Shown: piece by piece, positions 7,745 to 13,190 of the stretch
Numbering within the stretch: position 1 is the stretch's first letter
How the letters are laid out: each line of letters opens with the position of its first letter
From: CATOSP01 sp034422355
Lineage (GTDB): Bacteria > Chloroflexota > Dehalococcoidia > Lucifugimonadales > UBA3495
Length of the DNA stretch: 13,190 nucleotides
Reading direction: 5' to 3'
Assembly (NCBI GenBank): GCA_034422355.1
Contig: DAOUJS010000058.1
Location: forward strand, 1 to 13,190
Notes under the pieces: generated by a model
The model's database searches: none
What the model saw: the letters and a program-made list of their open reading frames with translations, nothing else
Told to the model about the DNA's origin: nothing
Program-made: the position numbers and the translations under genes

Positions 7745-8671
7745 TCATCCGCCAACCACCGCTTGGACAAATTCCGGACGGACGATTTTTTCGTAGGACT
7801 GCCGCTCCTGGACCATCAAAGCCGCGACGAGTATGTCCTGGAGACCGTGGTACTCTGGCGGCTCCAAGCGAGGATCCTCCGGCCAGGTCTCCTGTTCCCT
7901 GTATCGGACGACAGACTGTACGATTAGTTCCTCGGCGACGTCCGGGAAGAACTCGGCAACCAGCCCTCCCACATCACTTGCCGGGGACTCACCCAGCCAC
8001 TCGAGGGCACGGCTGAAACCCCCGACGAACCTGTGAACGGTATCCGCCTCCCGGTCAAGGAAATCGTTGGTCGCGGCAAATGAACTGTAGGCGACGTGGC
8101 CGTTGACCGGACCCAGCGCCGCCGCCAAACTCGCAGTCCCGTCGGCCATCAGGACCTCGGCGGCTGGCTCAGGCAGGTGTATGAAGTCGGCCAGGTCTTG
8201 CCTGAAGGCTTCAACCGCATCATCCAGGGACAGTCCGGGCATCAGGGACAGTGTTTCGGGGTCAACCCCGTTTTTCCTCAACGCGAACTGAAAGGATGCC
8301 CAGGGCATGGGAGAGAACCCCACTGGGATGACCGAAGCTCCTCGCAGGTCTTCCCAGCGGAACTCCTGGTCGGAGGGTTTGCTCAGGACGAAGAACCCGT
8401 CCCGGGCGTTGATCTTGGCGAAGTGGGCCGGAACGGTCTCTGCGCCCCAGTCAGAGGCGATTATGGACCGCATTATCCCGCTCTGGACGATGTCCGCCGC
8501 CCCGAGGTTCAGCGCGCTCAGGGGATGTGGGTATTCGGGCGGGCAGGTGGAGAAGGATACATCCAGCCCTTCGGTTTCCAGAAAACCGCCGGCCACCGCC
8601 ACGTAAATGGGGGTATAGAAGACCGACCTGAAGGTCTCCATCAAGCGTAACGGACGACGGCGGCTGGTCAA
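7745..8671 (-). CDS. NMT1/THI5-like (SsuA/ThiY-type) substrate-binding protein, no signal peptide
   Basis: A 308-aa periplasmic-binding-protein fold of the NMT1/THI5-like family. Typical features are RLMETFRSVFYTPIYVAVAGGFLETEGLDV (8-37, the family's opening strand and helix, shown here by ends only), GAADIVQSGIMRSI (57-70) and the hinge region FIHLPEPAAEVLMADG. The family binds small organic ligands such as sulfonates or pyrimidine precursors for ABC importers. Oddly, there is no signal peptide, and no ABC permease or ATPase gene is near. It also lacks the CCCFC motif of fungal THI5, so THI5-type pyrimidine synthesis is unlikely. It starts at TTG 8671, with GGGAG 5 nt upstream; ATG 8641 has no such site and would cut the first strand. 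Ligand unknown; it may act as a cytosolic sensor or enzyme, or be exported otherwise. Confidence 0.82.
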   Translation of the reverse strand: MTSRRRPLRLMETFRSVFYTPIYVAVAGGFLETEGLDVSFSTCPPEYPHPLSALNLGAADIVQSGIMRSIIASDWGAETVPAHFAKINARDGFFVLSKPSDQEFRWEDLRGASVIPVGFSPMPWASFQFALRKNGVDPETLSLMPGLSLDDAVEAFRQDLADFIHLPEPAAEVLMADGTASLAAALGPVNGHVAYSSFAATNDFLDREADTVHRFVGGFSRALEWLGESPASDVGGLVAEFFPDVAEELIVQSVVRYREQETWPEDPRLEPPEYHGLQDILVAALMVQERQSYEKIVRPEFVQAVVGG

Positions 8672-8680
8672 TTGGACTCC

Positions 8681-8704
8681 CTGAAATGGGGCTGGAAATT
8701 TCAG
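8681..8704 (-). promoter_or_regulatory. Hairpin A in the leader of the NMT1/THI5-like gene
   Basis: CTGAAAT (8681-8687) and ATTTCAG (8698-8704) pair perfectly over 7 bp around a 10-nt loop. In the minus-strand RNA the stem ends directly beside the GGGAG ribosome-binding site of the gene that starts at 8671. It shares 8701-8704 with hairpin B, so both cannot form completely at once. Confidence 0.4.
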
Positions 8705-8743
8705 CGTCCGCGCCTGCCTGGGAGAGGGCCGGACGGACGCTGA
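8701..8743 (-). promoter_or_regulatory. Hairpin B, overlapping hairpin A
   Basis: TCAGCGTCCG (8701-8710) and CGGACGCTGA (8734-8743) form a perfect 10-bp stem around a 23-nt, GC-rich loop. It lies between the alpha/beta hydrolase stop at 8788 and the TTG start at 8671. It could end the upstream transcript, though no U-run follows (AAATTTCC), or act as the competing stem of an attenuator. Confidence 0.4.
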
Positions 8744-8787
8744 TGATTCGAGTTGGCGTGTCGCGCGGGAGCTTCGGGCTGCTGCGG

Positions 8788-9585
8788 CTATTCCGGCTGC
8801 AGGAAGGGCAGCAACGCGCCGACAAAAGCCTCCGGGTCCTCGATCTGCGGGATGTGGCCCAGCCCCGGCAGCACCACCTTGGTGGCGTTGCGGATGTTGT
8901 TGTGCAATAACTCCTCGCCGTCACGGAGCCGGTCGATCTCCCCGTACATCACCATCGTCGAGGAAGCCTGGATCAAGGGCAGGCGAGACATCACGTCGAA
9001 GTATGACAGGGACTCCATCAGGTTCTTCACCCAGGCTCCCGCCTGGGCCCTGGTCTGGTTCTGCGCCTCCACCCATTCCGGCTTGGGGTCGGCGAATGTG
9101 GTGGACGCCCGGACATCATCGATTGTCCTGGGGATGGGGAGTCCGTCCTCATCGTACCCGCCCGCACTTTCGGCGAGCCGCTGGGGGGCCGTGAAGGGCG
9201 GCCATACAGGCATCCCGACCAACACCAGCTTGTCCAGCCGCTCCGGGAAACTGGCCGCCATCTCCGTGGCCAGCACTGCGCCTACCGAGTTGCCGACGTA
9301 GTGGCCCCGGTGGATGTTGAGAATCTGGCAGGCGTGGTCCAGAGCGTTGGCATAGTCGGGAATGTTGAAGTGGCGGGTGGGTTTGTCCGACTCGCCGTGC
9401 CCCAGCATATCGAAGGCGTAGCAGGTGTAATGCTGGCTCAGGGCGTCGATCACCGTGTGCCAGGCCCAGGTGGAAGTGCCCAGGGGGTGGAGCATTACCA
9501 GGGGAAAGCCGCTCCCCTGTTTGACGTAGTGCATATTTCCTTCCGGGGTGGGAACCATATCTGTCAGGTCCCGTCGGACGAACAT
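8788..9585 (-). CDS. Alpha/beta hydrolase (Ser nucleophile)
   Basis: At 265 aa this is a compact alpha/beta-hydrolase-fold protein with a full triad. The nucleophile elbow is GNSVGA (Ser100), the acid is Asp218 in YGEIDRL and the base is His244 in GLGHIPQIE. The oxyanion region HPLG (33-36) and DMLGHGESDKP (59-69) are typical of the epoxide hydrolase / haloalkane dehalogenase / C-C hydrolase branch, and a cap domain lies at about 125-200. No signal peptide, so cytosolic. AGGAGG stands 4 nt before ATG 9585. It has its own promoter with a consensus -35 box. The substrate cannot be deduced; the neighbouring binding protein, 116 nt downstream, may belong to the same pathway. Confidence 0.9.
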   Translation of the reverse strand: MFVRRDLTDMVPTPEGNMHYVKQGSGFPLVMLHPLGTSTWAWHTVIDALSQHYTCYAFDMLGHGESDKPTRHFNIPDYANALDHACQILNIHRGHYVGNSVGAVLATEMAASFPERLDKLVLVGMPVWPPFTAPQRLAESAGGYDEDGLPIPRTIDDVRASTTFADPKPEWVEAQNQTRAQAGAWVKNLMESLSYFDVMSRLPLIQASSTMVMYGEIDRLRDGEELLHNNIRNATKVVLPGLGHIPQIEDPEAFVGALLPFLQPE

Positions 9586-9657
9586 AGCGCCTCCTGGTTA
9601 CGGCGAATTTGCGGGTAGCGAAGGCGGCGCCGGGCGGACCCGGATTGCCGTGCGGCT

Positions 9658-9686
9658 ATCGTACTGACTGTACTGGTGTCTGTCAA
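9658..9686 (-). promoter_or_regulatory. Promoter of the alpha/beta hydrolase gene
   Basis: On the minus strand a perfect -35 TTGACA (9686-9681) is followed after exactly 17 nt by TACGAT (9663-9658, 4 of 6). The start would fall near 9651, leaving a 66-nt leader. In the 317-base gap 9586-9902 this is the only clear signal on minus; on plus I see only AT-rich sequence and a weak TATGCT near 9811 before the next gene. Confidence 0.65.
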
Positions 9687-9902
9687 TTTGCAAAGGGCCA
9701 AGGGGCCAAGTTCTTTCCCCGGCTCAGCCTGCCCACAGTGAAACGCATCTAGGAGTCCCACATTGTGAACAAAACGTGAATAATGCCTATTCAATGTCGT
9801 ACTCCTCCAATATGCTAAACTCCTGGTGGACTGCGTCCACCACCAGCACAACCCACAGGACTCAACCGGTCATCCCACAGGAGAGCCGACTACGGAGGTC
9901 TC

Positions 9903-10355
9903 ATGGCCGCATTACAGAAATTGGCCGGCGCATACCTGGTCCTCGTGGCCATAGCGGTAGCAGTGTTCTTCATCATCAACTCGTTCCTCGTCGCGTCACT
10001 CAACGTTTTGAGCATCTGGCAAGTTCTGGACGTGCTGATGCTCATCGGGCTGGCAATCGCACTGGTCTTCAATTATTCACGCAAGAGCGCCGAGGGGGGC
10101 CGCGACCCCGGAGAACCCGTCACCCGCCGGTATCTGGAGGTCAACGCAGCCTTCTTCCTGACCGCGGGGGTTACGATTCTGTTCCTGCACAACTGGTTTT
10201 CGCTATTGGCGCTGGGAGCGGAACAGTCATTGGGCGGCGGCGGCGCTCCGCTCAATCACCAGGCATGGGTCATCTGGGCAGTCGTGGACACTCTGCTGCC
10301 GATTACTCTTGGCATCACCGGATGCCGCCTATGGCAGGCATCGTCCGAGTCCTGA
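9903..10355 (+). CDS. Small four-helix membrane protein, first tandem copy
   Basis: A 150-aa protein with about four membrane helices (8-30, 36-56, 79-104, 121-143) and short polar loops (YSRKSAEGGRDPGEPVTRRY). GGAGG stands 4 nt before ATG 9903. I do not recognise the family. It is homologous to the broken copy that follows at 10398: the same order of helices, a shared VTRRYLEVNAAFF/TARQYLALQAAFY block, an ending LGITGCRLW resembling LGTTGAFFW. It is the only + strand pair in this part of the window and diverges from the hydrolase gene at 9585. Function unknown. Confidence 0.75.
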   Translation: MAALQKLAGAYLVLVAIAVAVFFIINSFLVASLNVLSIWQVLDVLMLIGLAIALVFNYSRKSAEGGRDPGEPVTRRYLEVNAAFFLTAGVTILFLHNWFSLLALGAEQSLGGGGAPLNHQAWVIWAVVDTLLPITLGITGCRLWQASSES

Positions 10356-10397
10356 CCCATACCGCCGTATTCCAATCAAGCTGAAGCCATAACCACG

Positions 10398-10797
10398 TTG
10401 AAAAGGGCTGACCGGGGCGGTGCTGTTTGTATATGCCTTCGCCTACGTCGTGCAGGTCATGTTCAGCACACTGTGCGAACCGTACTTCCCACCATCCGAA
10501 GTATGGCGCACGATGAACTTCTGCACTGCCGTGGGAATCATCATCTCCGTGGTCGTGGTCTCCAGGCACAAACAGAGCATCGAGCCATCGGACACTACCG
10601 CCCGCCCAGTACCTGGCATTACAAGCGGCCTTCTACGCCATGCCGGCCCTGGCCATCTGGTCCTTCATCGTCTGGTTCAGGCTGCTGACGCTGGCCCTCA
10701 CAGAGTCCGACAACGTAGTAGTCCCTCGTGTCCGTATTCAACCCTCTTGTCCTGGGGGACAACCGGCGCATTCTTCTGGAGGGATCCACGGAAATAG
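10398..10797 (+). pseudogene. Second copy of the four-helix membrane protein, frameshifted
   Basis: The family resemblance to the gene at 9903 is spread over all three frames. Removing one base at each of four homopolymers restores one frame of about 132 aa: AAAA (10401-10404), CCC (10605-10607 or 10601-10603), CCC (10723-10725) and GGGGG (10754-10758). The restored protein has LTGAVLFVYAFAYVV, VWRTMNFCTAVGIII, TARQYLALQAAFY, AIWSFIVWFRLLTL and SVFNPLVLGTTGAFFW, ending at TAG 10795-10797. By alignment the original start seems to be an ATG that is now ATA (10390); a TTG at 10398 is the only start left. The shifts may be real decay or homopolymer errors in the sequence. Confidence 0.7.
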
Positions 10798-10933
10798 GGC
10801 CAATCAATAGCCACTAACCCCTGGCAACTCGGGCCACCGGAGGATAGCCGGAAATCCGAAGGTGCTGCGGCTTGTGGGGGCATTGGACACCCGGCTGTAA
10901 CGCTCCGGCACACGCGACTCATCGCGGTCGAAA

Positions 10934-10972
10934 TACCAGCCCGGCCAGCCGGGGCAGGTGGCCGGACTGGTA
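10934..10972. terminator. Long imperfect hairpin between convergent genes
   Basis: TACCAG (10934-10939) pairs with CTGGTA (10967-10972) and CCGGCC (10941-10946) pairs with GGCCGG (10960-10965). One C/A mismatch splits the 12 pairs, and the loop is 13 nt. It lies between the pseudogene ending at 10797 and the hydrolase ending at 11019, the usual place for a two-way terminator. U-tracts are weak on both sides, only TTT on minus. The rest of 10798-11018 shows nothing. Confidence 0.4.
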
Positions 10973-11018
10973 GACAACTTTGGAGACTTATTGAGCGGCC
11001 AGCTTGCGGTACTGCCTT

Positions 11019-11777
11019 CTATCGGGCGGCTTGGGCCGGTTGATGCGCCCGCAGGAAGTCTCGCACCTGGTTTATCGTGTTGGCCTTGATGTCCTCTGAC
11101 TCCTTCCAGGGATATACCGTCACCTCGGCTTTAGGAGCCAGTTCCACCAAGTCCATGGCAGCCTCGTATGAGTGCGCCGGAGTATCGTCGGGCATCACCA
11201 GCATCGGCGTCTGGCACGAGCGGGCGAAGACCCGCGATACGCTGTACATGAAGTCCGGTTGCACCCGGTACAAGTTGTGCAGGTACTGCTCGACGGTCTC
11301 CATCGCCACGTCCGGCCGCTGGGCAATTAGCTGGGGGCCCCAGGCATCCCGGCCGGAGTCATACATGGCGTCCGGCGTCTTGCTCGCGTGCCCAACCGGC
11401 TGGCACAGCACCGCGGCCAGTAACCGCTGCGGCGCACGTTCCATGAGCGTCATCGCAAAAGGACCGCCAATGCAGTAGCCTATAAACAGGAACTCCTGGA
11501 TGCCCAGGTGGTCCATCAACCCCAGTTGGTCATCGGCGAAGGCTCCCCACGGGTCGTTAACCTGCACTGGCCCGGTGGACTCTCCACCAATGGCGTTGCG
11601 CTGGTCCATCGTAATGCAGCGGAAGTCGTCCTTGAACACCTCCATCGCGTTGAACACCTGTCTGGGCCAACCGCTCATTATGGAATTCAATCCCCCGCCG
11701 GGAGTCATCAGGAGCGGGAACCCTGAACCAACCTCCTCATAGTGGATGCGGACATCGCCTTTCTCATAAAACGGCAT
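11019..11777 (-). CDS. Alpha/beta hydrolase with Cys at the nucleophile elbow
   Basis: A 252-aa alpha/beta-hydrolase-fold protein: YEEVGSGFPLLMTPGGG (13-29, first strands and oxyanion loop), MDQRNAIGGESTGP (57-70), a nucleophile elbow GYCIGG with Cys102 where most relatives have Ser, and an acid candidate at Asp197/198 in VMPDDTPAHS. No His is seen at the usual position after the last strand (the stretch reads YPWKESEDIKAN); His202 could be the only nearby substitute. Related environmental proteins with G-x-C-I-G elbows exist as far as I recall, so this may be a distinct subfamily. Dienelactone hydrolase is a known precedent for a Cys nucleophile. GGAG stands 8 nt before ATG 11777. Cytosolic; substrate unknown; it may not be a catalytically normal hydrolase. 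Confidence 0.82.
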   Translation of the reverse strand: MPFYEKGDVRIHYEEVGSGFPLLMTPGGGLNSIMSGWPRQVFNAMEVFKDDFRCITMDQRNAIGGESTGPVQVNDPWGAFADDQLGLMDHLGIQEFLFIGYCIGGPFAMTLMERAPQRLLAAVLCQPVGHASKTPDAMYDSGRDAWGPQLIAQRPDVAMETVEQYLHNLYRVQPDFMYSVSRVFARSCQTPMLVMPDDTPAHSYEAAMDLVELAPKAEVTVYPWKESEDIKANTINQVRDFLRAHQPAQAAR

Positions 11778-11819
11778 TGCAGTCTCTCCTTTTCGACACC
11801 TGTAACGGCGTCTCAGGCA

Positions 11820-11847
11820 ATTGTAATTTGGGAGTCTGGGTTGTCAA
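11820..11847 (-). promoter_or_regulatory. Promoter of the Cys-type hydrolase gene
   Basis: On the minus strand a perfect TTGACA (11847-11842) is followed after 16 nt by TACAAT (11825-11820, 5 of 6). The start would fall near 11813, 36 nt before the ATG. This is the strongest sigma-70-like promoter in the window. Confidence 0.7.
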
Positions 11848-11925
11848 GGCAACGAACCGCAGGTCAGGCACTCTGCTTACGGAGTGCTTGCCGGTTTACT
11901 CAGGTGCGAACTCTCAACCTTCCTG

Positions 11926-12141
11926 TTACCCAAAAAACCTCCGGCGGCCTCGGCGCAGGAACCAAAAATACGCCCAGAACGGCGAAATCAAGGTCAGCGT
12001 TATCAAGAACCACATTGGTCCGATGCCGTCCCACCCGAACCCGAAGCGGAGTATGAGGCCGACAACTCCGATGAAGGGCAGGAGTTTCAGAATCAGAACA
12101 AAATTCAGCAGTCCCTGAATCAGTCCTTGGATGATGAGCAT
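11926..12141 (-). CDS. Small two-helix membrane protein (71 aa)
   Basis: The product has two hydrophobic helices (about 8-31 and 42-61) joined by FGFGWDGIGP, and a basic end FLRRGRRRFFG that should face the cytoplasm. GGGGG stands 5 nt before ATG 12141. A longer reading to 12306 adds a low-complexity Pro/Ala/Gly stretch that overlaps the upstream gene out of frame and is rejected. It follows the 59-aa gene by 29 nt on the same strand. No family recognised. Confidence 0.6.
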   Translation of the reverse strand: MLIIQGLIQGLLNFVLILKLLPFIGVVGLILRFGFGWDGIGPMWFLITLTLISPFWAYFWFLRRGRRRFFG

Positions 12142-12170
12142 CGTGTCCCCCTGGACCCGCTCTCGGACTG

Positions 12171-12350
12171 CTATAGGCAGGAATAGAGAAAGGTCAGCGC
12201 TGCAAGGAAGACCCCCAGCGCCAGCCAGGGCCCGTAGCTGCCGGCGGCCCGCCGCAGGTGGTCCAAACCCCAACGCTGCTGGACCAGGAAAGCCCCGAGC
12301 AAGCATACAACGATGGTGAGAACGAGCGCGACCAATACCGCACGGAACAA
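12171..12350 (-). CDS. Very small two-helix membrane protein (59 aa), TTG start
   Basis: The frame reads MFRAVLVALVLTIVVCLLGA at the start and GPWLALGVFLAALTFLYSCL at the end, with a polar link QQRWGLDHLRRAAGS: two membrane helices (3-25 and 39-58) around a charged loop. No ATG is available; an in-frame TGA lies 15 nt before TTG 12350, so the start is well bounded. GAGGAG sits 11 nt upstream, somewhat far. The gene is easily missed by length cut-offs. Together with the 71-aa gene, 29 nt further on, it probably forms a small operon of membrane peptides. Function unknown. Confidence 0.5.
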   Translation of the reverse strand: MFRAVLVALVLTIVVCLLGAFLVQQRWGLDHLRRAAGSYGPWLALGVFLAALTFLYSCL

Positions 12351-12498
12351 TGCGGCTCTATCTCCTCAATTCCCACATGCTTTATGGTGAAGGAAGCGGC
12401 AGGCAAAAGGTAAGGACGGCTGGCCCCTCGAAGCATCAGGAGGGACCCACAGGGAAGGTCGTCAAGTCTCGGAAGAGCCAAAACCCCGACTGGAGAAG

Positions 12499-12518
12499 CC
12501 CTGAACGCCCGGTCAGGG
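12499..12518 (-). other. Short hairpin downstream of tRNA-Met
   Basis: CCCTGA (12499-12504) and TCAGGG (12513-12518) pair over 6 bp with an 8-nt loop, 17 nt beyond the 3' end of tRNA-Met. No U-run follows on the minus strand, so it is a weak terminator or a processing signal at best. The remaining bases 12351-12498 show no gene. Confidence 0.3.
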
Positions 12519-12534
12519 TCATATTGCTCTGAGT

Positions 12535-12609
12535 TGGTGGCAACGACTGGATTCGAACCAGTGACCTAGCGCTTATGAAGCGCCCGCTCTGCCGCTGAGC
12601 TACGTTGCC
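12535..12609 (-). tRNA. tRNA-Met (anticodon CAT)
   Basis: The minus strand forms a 75-nt cloverleaf with encoded CCA. The acceptor arms GGCAACG and CGTTGCC pair over 7 bp with discriminator A. The D arm is GCTC/GAGC, the anticodon stem is GGCGC/GCGCT with loop TTCATAA (anticodon CAT), and the T arm is ACTGG/CCAGT with TTCGAAT. The first acceptor pair is a normal G-C and the anticodon stem lacks the three G-C pairs of initiator tRNA, so elongator Met is favoured. A CAT tRNA modified to read Ile (lysidine) cannot be excluded from sequence alone. Confidence 0.93.
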
Positions 12610-12655
12610 ACCTGGGAGCGCCCCGCCCAGCCGGCGTGGACGATCAACCAAGACA

Positions 12656-12684
12656 AGTCTAGCAGGAAATCGGGAAGTTGTGAA
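12656..12684 (-). promoter_or_regulatory. Promoter of tRNA-Met
   Basis: On the minus strand TTCACA (12684-12679, 5 of 6) lies 17 nt before TAGACT (12661-12656, 4 of 6). The start would fall near 12649, 40 nt before the tRNA. The promoter ends only about 16 nt from the possible left border of the adjoining insertion sequence. Confidence 0.5.
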
Positions 12685-12699
12685 ATGCTCGACCCAGAG

Positions 12700-12716
12700 G
12701 TAACTGTTCAGACTGG
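12700..12716 (+). repeat. Possible left terminal repeat of the IS66-like element
   Basis: GTAACTGTTCAGACTGG stands about 33 nt before the transposase start and just outside the tRNA-Met promoter. Its position suits a left inverted repeat. The right end is not in the window, so pairing and target duplication cannot be tested. Confidence 0.2.
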
Positions 12717-12748
12717 TCTAAATCTGATGCGGCGGATAGACTGCCAGC

Positions 12749-13190
12749 ATGAAACTGCCTGTGAATTTAGCCGGGGCTTCCCGGGAGGAGTTGATTGAGC
12801 AAACCGGTCAACTGATCAGCATAATCGAGGCTCAGGAAGCCCGGATACCGGACTGAAGGGCCATAAACCACCAACGTGGATCAAGGCCAACCAGCCGGCC
12901 CGCCCCAGGAAGGAACTCAAGAAGCGGGGCCCGCTGCTTTGCCCGGCGGCGGGAGGAGCCAACACACCGGGCGGAGCACGCCATGACCGGTTGCCCTGAG
13001 TGCCGGACGCCCTTGCGGGGCGGGAAGGTGCAGGGGCGCCGCCAGATTATATCCATACCCCGAATGCGGGCGCGAGCGACTGAGCGCGTGGTGTTGGAAC
13101 GGACCTGCCCAGAGTGCGGCCGGCAATGGGTCCCCGAACCGGACCGGGGCGCCCTGACCGCGGGGAGGCAACGGGCGGGCATCTCAGTGC
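12749..13190 (+). pseudogene. IS66-like transposase, N-terminal part, frameshifted, runs off window
   Basis: The first 35 codons (12749-12856: GASREELIEQTGQLISIIEAQ) look like the helical leader of IS66-type transposases and end at TGA. Family text continues in another frame (about 12859-12930: HKPPTWIKANQPARPRKELKK), then returns to the first frame (12938 on): FARRREEPTHRAEH, a zinc finger CPEC...CPEC (13.. TGCPECRTPLRGG and RTCPECGRQWVPEPD) and GRQRAGISV at the window edge. A one-base loss near 12854 and a one-base gain in GGGG near 12926-12929 explain this. The catalytic DDE part lies outside. Inactive as written unless the shifts are sequence errors. Confidence 0.6.

Noticed and set aside
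8671..8800. TPP riboswitch before the NMT1/THI5-like gene
   Set aside because: The conserved CTGAGA-type core and the pyrophosphate-binding helix are not present; only the two overlapping hairpins are.
9661..9676. Direct repeat GTACTG spaced by ACT next to the hydrolase promoter
   Set aside because: Only two 6-bp copies; too short to claim an operator.
9786..9860. A 24-codon minus-strand reading (LVVDAVHQEFSILEEYDIE) with protein-like composition
   Set aside because: It is bounded by stops on both sides, has no start signal or ribosome-binding site and lies in the leader of the divergent gene; too short to support, though it could be a gene remnant.
11926..12306. The 126-codon extended version of the 71-aa membrane protein
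   Set aside because: The added N-terminus is low-complexity, lacks a ribosome-binding site and overlaps the more convincing 59-aa gene in another frame.
1..13190. CRISPR array, toxin-antitoxin or restriction system
   Set aside because: No regularly spaced repeats and no nuclease, methylase or antitoxin motifs were found on either strand.

Overview
The window looks like chromosomal DNA of a moderately GC-rich bacterium, roughly 60% GC by eye. I favour a Chloroflexota lineage of the Dehalococcoidia/SAR202 type. That is an inference from gene style: a guanylate kinase whose P-loop ends in GKD, an orphan NMT1/THI5-like protein beside alpha/beta hydrolases, a large serine recombinase ending inside a tRNA gene, and frequent TTG/GTG starts with clear Shine-Dalgarno sites. 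No rRNA or other marker fixes the taxonomy.

Left edge (1-1376): the C-terminal two thirds of a large serine recombinase reads into the antisense strand of a tRNA-Asn(GTT) gene, as expected for an element integrated in that tRNA. The tRNA has its own good promoter. Behind it lies a stretch with only one doubtful small ORF. Housekeeping block (1377-5195): a polytopic LPG-synthase-TM/UPF0104-family protein on + meets, stop codon to stop codon, a minus-strand cluster tyrA - gmk - lipA (prephenate dehydrogenase, guanylate kinase, lipoyl synthase). Membrane module (5356-7485, minus): a secreted, C-terminally anchored Ig-like (YtkA/FixH-like) protein followed 15 nt later by a roughly ten-helix membrane protein with a six-cysteine cluster; both lie behind a recognisable promoter.

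Accessory metabolism (7745-11777): an NMT1/THI5-like substrate-binding protein without signal peptide or transporter partners, preceded by two mutually overlapping hairpins; a Ser-type alpha/beta hydrolase with a perfect -35 box; a + strand tandem pair of four-helix membrane proteins whose second copy is broken by about four single-base insertions, each in a homopolymer; and an alpha/beta hydrolase with Cys in place of the nucleophilic Ser.

Right edge (11926-13190): two adjacent small membrane proteins of 71 and 59 aa on minus (the second is short and starts with TTG), a tRNA-Met(CAT) with its own promoter, and the start of a frameshifted IS66-like transposase that runs off the window. Both ends therefore combine a tRNA gene with mobile DNA.

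No defence island, CRISPR array or secondary-metabolite cluster is visible. The best candidates for something undescribed are the Cys-cluster membrane module, the tandem four-helix family, the two-hairpin leader and the Cys-nucleophile hydrolase.
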